Shown here: positions 1 to 9,000 of the stretch, one piece after another | How the letters are laid out: each line of letters starts with the position of its first letter | Numbering within the stretch: position 1 is the first letter of the stretch | Assembly (NCBI GenBank): GCA_031286245.1 | Contig: JAITUO010000106.1 | Span: 1 to 12,046, forward strand | DNA from: Coriobacteriales bacterium | GTDB lineage: Bacteria; Actinomycetota; Coriobacteriia; Coriobacteriales; UBA8131 | Reading direction: 5' to 3' | DNA: 12,046 nucleotides | The notes under the pieces: generated by a model | Seen by the model: only the letters and a program-made list of their open reading frames with translations | What the model was told of the DNA's origin: nothing | Database searches by the model: none | Position numbers and translations under genes: made by a program

Positions 1-3000
1 CTGCATTGATCACCAAATCATCGCTTACGCTGAAGCGGATGTTGTCAGCGATGTGTACAGCGATTTTTGTATTATAGAAAATCATCGCAAAGGCACCGGC
101 AATACTGACGTCGCCGTTACCACCGGAAATTGCACCGGCGATTGCCTCAGCATAGAAATTATTGGAGCTTAAGAAGTTCAGTAGATCAATAGCTGTCAAC
201 AGTGTATCGGTACTGATATTGATCGTAATGGTATAGGAGTCTTTGTTCTCCTCCTTCTTGATATCAATGATTCCAGGCGGGTCGGCTTTGTTCTGAGAGG
301 AGTCTGTGATCAGATAACTTAAATCAACAGTTGGTACATAGTCGGCGATGGTCACTGCCAGCTTTTCGGCAGTGATGGTTAGTGTCTTGCCCTGGATGGA
401 GACGGAGTCACCGATCAGTGTTTCAACCGTATTGTTGGCATAGACCAGCGCAAAGGAGGCTCCGATCCCGACAGAGGTGCCCTTGGAGATAGAGATGCCA
501 CCGGCACGGACTGCCAGTTTGCTTTTATCTGTGGCGCTGATTTCGATCTCACTTCCGGTGATCTTCGAATTGCTGGCGATATCAACCCGGGTGGTAGCGT
601 TGTTGATAACGATAGACACAGCTCCGGAGATGGTGACTGTACTGTCGGAACCGGAAACTGATCCGGCAATCGCCTGAGCAGCCAGAGCACCGCGGAAGAT
701 CTTATCCATATTCTGAGTACTGCGAGCCTGGATCCGCACCCCACCGGGAACGATGTCACCAATAGTATCTAACGGAGTCGTGACCTCACCGGCGACATTG
801 GCGATTGCCTGGTTGTTATTGATGGAAAGCGCCAACGCCAGAGCGATGGCGTTGGAGGAGTCAGCCAAACTCATGGCTACACCAGTGGCGCGGGTACGGA
901 AGTTGCCATTATTCTCAGCCAGGACTTGCATACCGGTGGTTTCAAAGGTACCGGAGAGCTGGGTATTGGCGTTGTGGTTGGTGATACTCACACCAACTGC
1001 TGCGGCGACCTGGAAGCTACTGGAATTACTGGAAGAAGCTCCGCCGGCTACAGAGCTGCCGGCGTTGCTATTAGCTGTGGAGGTGGCTGATCCGGTAGTG
1101 TTGTCCGGTGTGCCTTCGCTCTTGGCATTCTGGCTGATTAAAGCATTGGTGGAAGAGGAGTTACCATTGCTGGTCTTTTGGCCTTCGCTGTCTTTATTCT
1201 TGTCCAGCTTGCCGTTGACGTTGTCAGCAGTTTTATTGTCCTTGTTCAAATTGTCATAATCGCCGGCGGCGACTTTGTTGGAATAATCCTCGGCACTGCC
1301 GACGCCTTCGTTGAACTTGTCGATGTTGCGTTGCATGTCCGCACCCATGGCGGTAGCGATGGCGAAGTTGTCGTCCTCGTTATTTGTGCGGGCAAGCACA
1401 CGGGCGGTACCGCTGACATGTGCCTGACCAAGGAATTCGGCTCTGACATCGGAGTCAATGATACCGATCGCTGCAGCGGCACCAACAGCTGTCTGCTCAC
1501 CGACCGCAAAACCACTGGCTTTGGTCAAGGTATGACCTTCCTGGCTGGCTGCCAGATAGAAGTTGGTCTTGTCCTGGACTTTATTGGTCTTGGGTTTTAT
1601 GGTCTTGGGATCTTTATAAACAGTATTGCCATCTTTATCAGTCATCCGCAGATAACCACTGGCGTTATAGACCTTCTCACCGGCAGCGTTCAGATAAAGC
1701 TTGAATTCGTTTTTATCGCTGTCGATATAGATCGGATGACCGCGTTCATCCAGCACCGGTGTTTCAGTTTCGGATACCACAACACACTCACCACCACTGG
1801 TGGTGATGCGGACACCAGTTCTGATCGTAGCCTTCACTGTGTTTTCGATCAAGGTGATAGCCACTGAGGCATCAATGGCGATATCCTGCGGTTTGGAGGT
1901 CTGCTTGCCGGCACTCTTCTGCCTGGTCAAAGGATCCGAACCGGCTACCGAAATGGTTTCGGCATCATGGCGACCGGTCGCCCGGACATCGACACCACCA
2001 GCCTCAATGACTCGATTGCTGCCGATCTCAGCCTTGATTGACATGTTGGAGATGGTCAAAGCAAAGGAAGCACCGATACCAACCGACTTGCCGCTGGAAG
2101 TGGTGTCCTGCTTGGTGTTCATCGGCTGCTCGTCCTGCTGCAGTTGTCGGAACGTAGCAGAAATTGTCACATCGAAACCTGGCATATAAAAACTCAAGGT
2201 ATTTCCACCGGTAGTTTCATAGGTGACAATATCCTTGGTCTGTTGCACACCATTGGCATCTCGATAGCTGTAGGTCAGTTTATCCAAGGTGTAACCCTGG
2301 TTCGGAGTGACAACGATTGAGACCTTATCCCCTTGCTTGGCTGGGTTGTCAGTCGTGATGCTTTTACCATCGGAGTCGGTTGCCTTTGCAGAGCCGTTGG
2401 GGTCATTCGAGCTGATCTGGATGGCTTTGGCATCTACCTCAAAGAGAGCCATGAAGGTCACGACTGTATCGTCTGGGAGCTGTTCGCCTTCACTCAACAC
2501 CAGGCTGTAGGTGAAGACCTTGTCTCCATTGGCATTGGTGGTGGAGCTAGCGATGCTGATGTTATAGGTCACTCCACTGTCACTGCGGGTCACAGTCAAG
2601 CCATTGATTTTGTAACCTTCATCAGAGCGGACAGAGACAGTGTAGTTATAGGTATAGGTTTTGCTGTTACCTGTCCCAATGGTTATAGTGGTGGTAATGA
2701 CGTTGGTGATTTGGCCATGGACGGTCGTTGCGATCTCGGTTTGTTCGTCAACCTTGCGGCCGGCATGACTGCCAACGCTGCCGTCTCCGACATTACTGTC
2801 GCCACCGGCAGCTTTATTGGTATCAGGAGAGCCGTCCTTAGTCACCGCTGCAGTCGCCACTGTCTTTTCAATATGGGTACCACTGGCTCTCAGTGTCAGA
2901 TTCTCTGTCAAGCTGATCGGTGAGCCACCCTCTGCAATGATGGCCTGGGTTTCTCCATTGATGATAGCAATCGCTACAGCTCCGGCGATTCCGACCGAAG

Positions 3001-6000
3001 AGGCCCCGGCTCCGGATACCGCCTGGATGGTGATGTCATGAGCTGAAGGTTTGTTCTTGGGAGGGACTTTAAGGTTCAACCAGTTGGATAAACCCTCTAG
3101 CGCAGCGTTGGTTAATACCTTGCCAGCCTGTTTCAGAGCGGTGGTCAGATTGTTAGTCAGTGTCTGCTGCCAGTCACCTTTGATCAGGTTCATGAATTTA
3201 TCGGTATCAATCAGGTCACTGAAAATCTGGTCGGCCATAATTTGTATCTGCTGTTGAGTTTGCTCGGGCAGTGCCGTGTTGTTGGTCAGTGGCGTGGTTT
3301 CCTGGCTGCCCAGATCAAACTGCTCGGTGATCTTAGCCAGTATCGTATTGATCAGGAAGGTCTTCATAGCAGCTAACTGAGCGTCTGTGGCAGTCTCACC
3401 AGTGCTGGCCAACCAGTCATTGATCATTTTCTCGATGTCAGTAGACAGCAGTTTTTCCAGTCCGCTACCGGCCAATAAAGTCTTGCTGACTTCACCAGCC
3501 AAGTCGCCGATGATCTTGGCGATCTCTGTGGCAATGCTGCCGGCCAGTTCCTCGCCCAAACCCATCGATTCCAGCAGATCTACGACCAGGTCTTTGACTG
3601 CCTGAGTGACAAACTCATCGAGAATATTGATCGGTTTGTTAGCGGCTTCGGTTGCATCCTTGACTTTGTCCTGTATCATGCCGGCTTCGACTGACAGTGT
3701 CCGGGCATTAACCGTGCTGTTGCCGAGGTAAGCTATAGTCTGGTAATTGACTATCGAGATAGCTACCGCTACACCAACACCGATTTCTGATTTCGTGGCG
3801 CTGGCATCGGCTTTGATGTTTACATCAGTCTGGCTGAGAGCCCGGATGATGATGACACCATTCTCCGGCTTGCCGTCATCGTTCAGATTGGATATTGCTA
3901 TCAGGCTGAGGCCGTCTGCCACACTGGCGGATGTAGTATTAGAGACAATCGCCAGCACAAAACCGGCGGCGATCTGAATATTGCCTTCCGAGGTCTGGGC
4001 ACCTTGGCGCCCGCTGTTCATTTGACTGGTCTTGGCTCCGGTGGTATTTGTGCTGTTGGTCTGGCTGGCTAGCTTGCCGCCGTTGCCAATCAGCTTGTCA
4101 GCTTGTTTATCACTCTCGCCCTTGTTGCCACCCCCAGGGTCGTCATCTGATCCAGAGCCGCCAGAATTACCGGAGCCGCCGGAATTACCGGAGCCGCCGG
4201 ATGAGTTCTTTTTCTCCGACTTGGCACCGGAAGAGCTGGCTTTGACCGTGGACTTCAAATCCGAACGGCTGGTAGCTTCAACAGTGATGTTCCTGGCTTT
4301 GACGGAGCGCTTCAGTGTTGCTCCGGCGCTGTCGTTGACCAGGGCAATACCGATAGCTGCGCCAATACCTACCGATCCACCGCTGGCCGCGGCATTGGCG
4401 GCCAGTTCGCGCTTCATGCTGTTGGTAGCACTGACAGAGAAATCTTCACTGGTTGTGATCACTGTGCTGGAGCTGACTGTGCCATAACCCAGATAGGCTT
4501 GGCTGTTCACTCCGCTGATCAGCAGGGCAACAGCCGGAGAAACCGAGATACCACCGGCACTGCCGGCTTTGGCTTCGACCTTTTCTTCTCCACTGTGTAA
4601 TGCTTTAACCTCTACAGATTTCAGAGTTGTGTCATTTGGCAGAATGATCGTAGTGCCCTCCGAAATCCAGGCAAACACATCGATGCCGGTGATATTGATA
4701 GCGATCGCAGCACCGATACCGGCTGTACCACCTTCACTTTTGGCGCTGGCATCGGCTTTGGAGGCAATCTCTTCATAAGAGCTGGCCTTGACATTGAGGG
4801 TACCGTCGGAGTCAACAAAGGTGATAGTCACCTTGTCTCCGATCACCGCGCGGGTGTTAAAGGATGTCACTTGGACGGTGATCGCACCGGCGATGCCAAA
4901 ACTGCCTTTGGAGTAACCGGCAGCGGAATAAGCCGAAGCCAGATTCTTGTCTTTTTCTGTCCCGCTGTTGGCTACTACGCTTATCGATACTGTTTCGATG
5001 TTGGCGTTGACGATGAATGCGTTATTTGTGTGTTGGGTAACTCCGACCGCTACACCAACGCCTAATGCAAAGCTGGAATCCTTTTTATTGTCGGTCCCCT
5101 GTTTGGTGTTTGGGTCATAGTTGGGATCGGTCTCAAAATCCGCCTTGATGGTAATGGCTCGCCCAGTAAAGATTCCGCTTGCTGGCAAGGTATACCAGAA
5201 GCGACCTTCGGCATCGGCTGTGATGGTTTTGGCATCGGAGGAGTTATTGCTTTGTGGTATGGAAATCACCAGAGAGCCATCCTTCAGGCGGTAACCGTCT
5301 GCTGGGGTGACCTTGATTTCGATTTTATCCCCTGCATCAACCCGGTTTGGAGCACTGATGCTGCCATTGGTAGTTGGGTCGGACTGTAGCTGGTAGGTTT
5401 TGTCTCCACCCTCGTTGATCACCACCTGCACCTGCAAGGCGCCTGCAGGGATTTCGTAGTATCCGTCGGTAAGGGTGATTTCTTCAGATGGCCCGCTGAG
5501 GTAGGCGACATTGACTGTAATGGAATATTTCTTGCCGGTACCAGTGGCTTTGTCGGAAAGCTCGACCTTCAACTTGTCTCCTGCTTCGATGCGGGGGCTG
5601 AAGACGATCAGGTCTTTGTCTCCTGTTACGATGATTTCTATGGCTTTTTGTACCATAGTCACTGTAATAGTCAGATCGGTAGCTGGCATAATGAAGTAAT
5701 AACTGCCGTCTGTATCACGCTGTACCTGGGTACCGCCAACGCTGAAGTTATAGGATGGTTTCTGACCGGAGTTGTCTGCTTTAACGGTGATTGTAACCTT
5801 GTCACCGGTATTGGCTTTGGTATTGATGACGACATTGCTGGCCCCGGGCCCACTGACGGTGATCTGGTGGCTGTCGGCTTTGAATTTGGCTGTAACAGTG
5901 ATCACCGAATCAAGCTGGATGCCTGCCGGCTCAGTTTGCCAGACATAATAATCCCCGACTTTGACCAGGTTAACAGTCTTTTTCTCCCCAGCCAAATTGG

Positions 6001-9000
6001 TGTAGCTGGCTTGGACAGTGTCGACCAGATAACCTTGTCGGGGTGTAACTGCAAATCGGAAATCGTTACCAGCGGTCTGGCTGACCTCACCATTGGCGGT
6101 AGCTGCAATGGTCACTTTACGAATGGAGCCGTCAACGACCGCTTCGGTTTTCTGCTCGTTTTTAATCTCACCACCCTGCGTTGTACTTGCGCCTTCCTTC
6201 TCAGCCTCACCGGTTTTTTTAGCACTGTCAGCTGTTACTGGTGAAGCATCGGCGTTGATCGAAGACTGGGTGGTTGCTGTTGCGGTCAGTGAAAGGCTAT
6301 CGCCGGAGCGAATGGTGCCAGTGGTATCGATGACTACATTATTGGTATTGGTAACCACCGCAATCGCCAGCGCTCCGGTCATCTGGACTGATGAGGTATT
6401 AGAATCCGCCGAGCCATTGGACTTATTCTCCTCACCGGCTGGAATATCGACAAATTTTGCCTCAAAGCTGACATCGGCGTTTGGCATCAGCAATTCATAC
6501 TTGCCGGCACTGTTCTTAGAGATTGTCAGGCTATAGGTAATGCTGTCGATGGTGTACTTGGCTATCAGACTGCCTTCATCCAGTTTCTTGCCTGAAGCCG
6601 GGTTCACAGTGATGTTGATGTAGTTACCGGCATCGGCTTTTGTAGTCTCCGGGATGATTGCTCCACCATCGCCTTGGAAAGATGTCAAACTGTGGCTGCT
6701 ACCGAAGTCTTTATCGTCTGCACTGTTATCAGAGTTTTTAGTTGCATCATTTAAAGTGTCGGTAGCATTCGGATTGTTCTTATTACTGTTACCGAAGGGA
6801 GAGTCTTCTGTTTTTGGGTTGCTTTCACCTGCCGCCAGTTCTGTAAAGACCGCCACTAAAGTGATGTCGGCATCTGGCATTTCCAAGCTGTATTTTCCAT
6901 TTGTCAGTAAGATGTCGACTGTCCGTAGGTTGTTCTGTCCTGCTGGTAGATAACTGGCAGTCAGGCTCTGTAACTTGTAACCATCATTCGGTGTCACAGT
7001 GACAGTTAAGGTCTCACCGGCCTTGACCCGCTGCGGAGCTGAGATAGCACCATTATCTGCCGGTTCGGCATCGACTTTGCGACCTTCTGTAGAGGCCAGA
7101 CCCTGCTCCGCCTGCTTGAGTTTATCGGCATCGGAGCCAGTCAACTTACCCAGTAATTCCTTGAAGATACCACCTAGCAAGTCAGTGACCTGCTTCATGG
7201 AGTTGCCATCACTGTTGTTTTTATCATCTTTTTTATCAGAGTCCTTGGCACTGGCTACAGCATTGGTGGTTACCCGTTGATCAGCTTTCGACTCCAAGGT
7301 GATACTGCCGCCTGCAGTCAGTGTGGCTTTACCTAATACCTTCACCCAGACATCTTGCAGCACTACATTAACAGCCACAAATCCACCATAACTGTTACCG
7401 CTGTTGCCGGTACTGGTGTCTTTGGTGTTGCCGTTTGAGTCTTTATCCGGAGTCCCGGTAGTGTCTTTAGTCTGCTCAGTCTTACTGGTAGCAGAAGCAA
7501 TTACTTTGATCTTACCGGTTGCTGAGATCAACATGTCACCAGCAGTCGCCTCAATTGAACCTAAAACTTCGACGTAGGTTTCGCTGACCACAACCCCAAC
7601 AACTACCGATAAAGGCAATTTACCGGAAGTGGCTTTGGCACTGATATCGATATTGGTGGCTGCAATCAATTCAACACTGGAGCCGGCTTTTATTGCTGCC
7701 TTCTCACCAATCTTAATGCCACTCTCAGAAATCGCGATATTGACAGCCAGCGGTATGTAGTATTCAGCCAGAGAAGCATTACTGACCTCAACCTTGACGT
7801 TCAATGCCGTCTTGGCACTGATTCTACCGCCGGCTTCGACCAGTCCATCGATGATGATGCGGGTGGTACCGACTTTAACGGTGACAAAGTTAATACCACC
7901 AACTGGCAGGAAACCATGGGTTTGTTGGATTGTGGCAGACATGAACACCGAACCAACAGCATTAACACTGGCACCTTCAACTACCTTGATAAACACGTTG
8001 GAGTAGGCATCGAACAGACTCAGCTCCAGTTTGTCGGTGGTACCGTCCGGTAGCGGTAGCGAGTCGGTCGAAATGATGTCAGAGACTCTGATATTGACAT
8101 CATCATCGAAGACTTCGATTGAGACAGTCTGGGCAAAAATACTGCCTAAGACTGTGATCTGCTTACCTTTAAGAACCAGGTTGAGGCCATCGGCCAAGAT
8201 ACCTCTGGTCGCATAAAGATTCTCGCCAGGTTGGATGATCACATTGCACAAAAAGGCTTCTGTAGCACTAAGGATCAGATTGTTGATTGTCGTCAATCCG
8301 TCCTGCTCTGTTATGAACTTCTTCTGGTCATCTGTCGTAACCTTCAAGACATAGTTGGTGAAGGCCTGTGTCAGACTGTAGGAGTAGCTCCCATTGCCTT
8401 CGTCCACTGCGGCGTTGACATCAAGTTCCTGCTCTGGCTTGTTTGCTAAGGAGTCGGTATAGTCCTCAACACCGGTTATTACCATCTTCAACAAATTACC
8501 TTCCGAGTTCAAAAGCTCAATGATGGGATCGCCGTTGTTGTAATCCACCTTGTTTTGAGTGGTATCGTCTTTATGCAAGGTGCCTGTGAAGTTTAGACGG
8601 TCATGTCCAATATCACCGTTGACTTTGACGATGGTCGCCAGGCTTTTGTTATTGGCAATCGACAGGTCGATATTGATTGTGTCATCACCTTTGCCACCGT
8701 TTATATCAACCTTGGCCTTGTTAGCATCTGTCGTTGTGGCTTCGCCGGTGCCACTGACATTGATCGTATCGTTACCAGCTCCGGCAAGTACGATTACAGA
8801 GCCATCTGCAGCCAAAACCACTACGATATTATCGTCTTGAGAAGTACCATAAATGGTAACCTGCGAGTCAGTGATTGTTGTGGTAGTACTGGCTGAGAAG
8901 AATAGCCCGATGATTTCAACCTCTACTCCATTAATCGTAATGCTGCCATTGATACTGACCATACCGATAGAGTCGGCGTTATAGCTGTCCGGGTCGATCA

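Larger units (their letters stand above)
1..7767 (-). repeat. About 20 dispersed strand repeats (VGIGAAxAIxIxN...AxIG) in the giant protein
   Basis: A pattern of about 22 residues recurs through the protein: small residues, then alternating hydrophobic residues, then Asn, then Ala-x-Ile/Leu-Gly. Examples are TAGIGAAIAINITGIDVFAW, SVGIGAAIGIALVNDSAGAT, IGVGVAVAISIVNYQTIAYL, SVGIGASFALTISNMSIKAE and SVGIGASFALVYANNTVETL. I count about twenty copies from around residue 641 to the window edge, mostly 65-120 residues apart. Between copies lie segments of the type 'VxAxxxxxVxAxAxAxS'. Such spaced beta-strand repeats are known from giant filamentous adhesins and predict a long beta-rich fibre. Copies are diverged at DNA level, so this is an old expansion rather than a recent tandem array. 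Confidence 0.75.

Noticed and set aside
8588..8785. RTX toxin
   Set aside because: Only two or three spaced motifs, near the N-terminus, with a Sec signal and no toxin domain or type I secretion genes in view.
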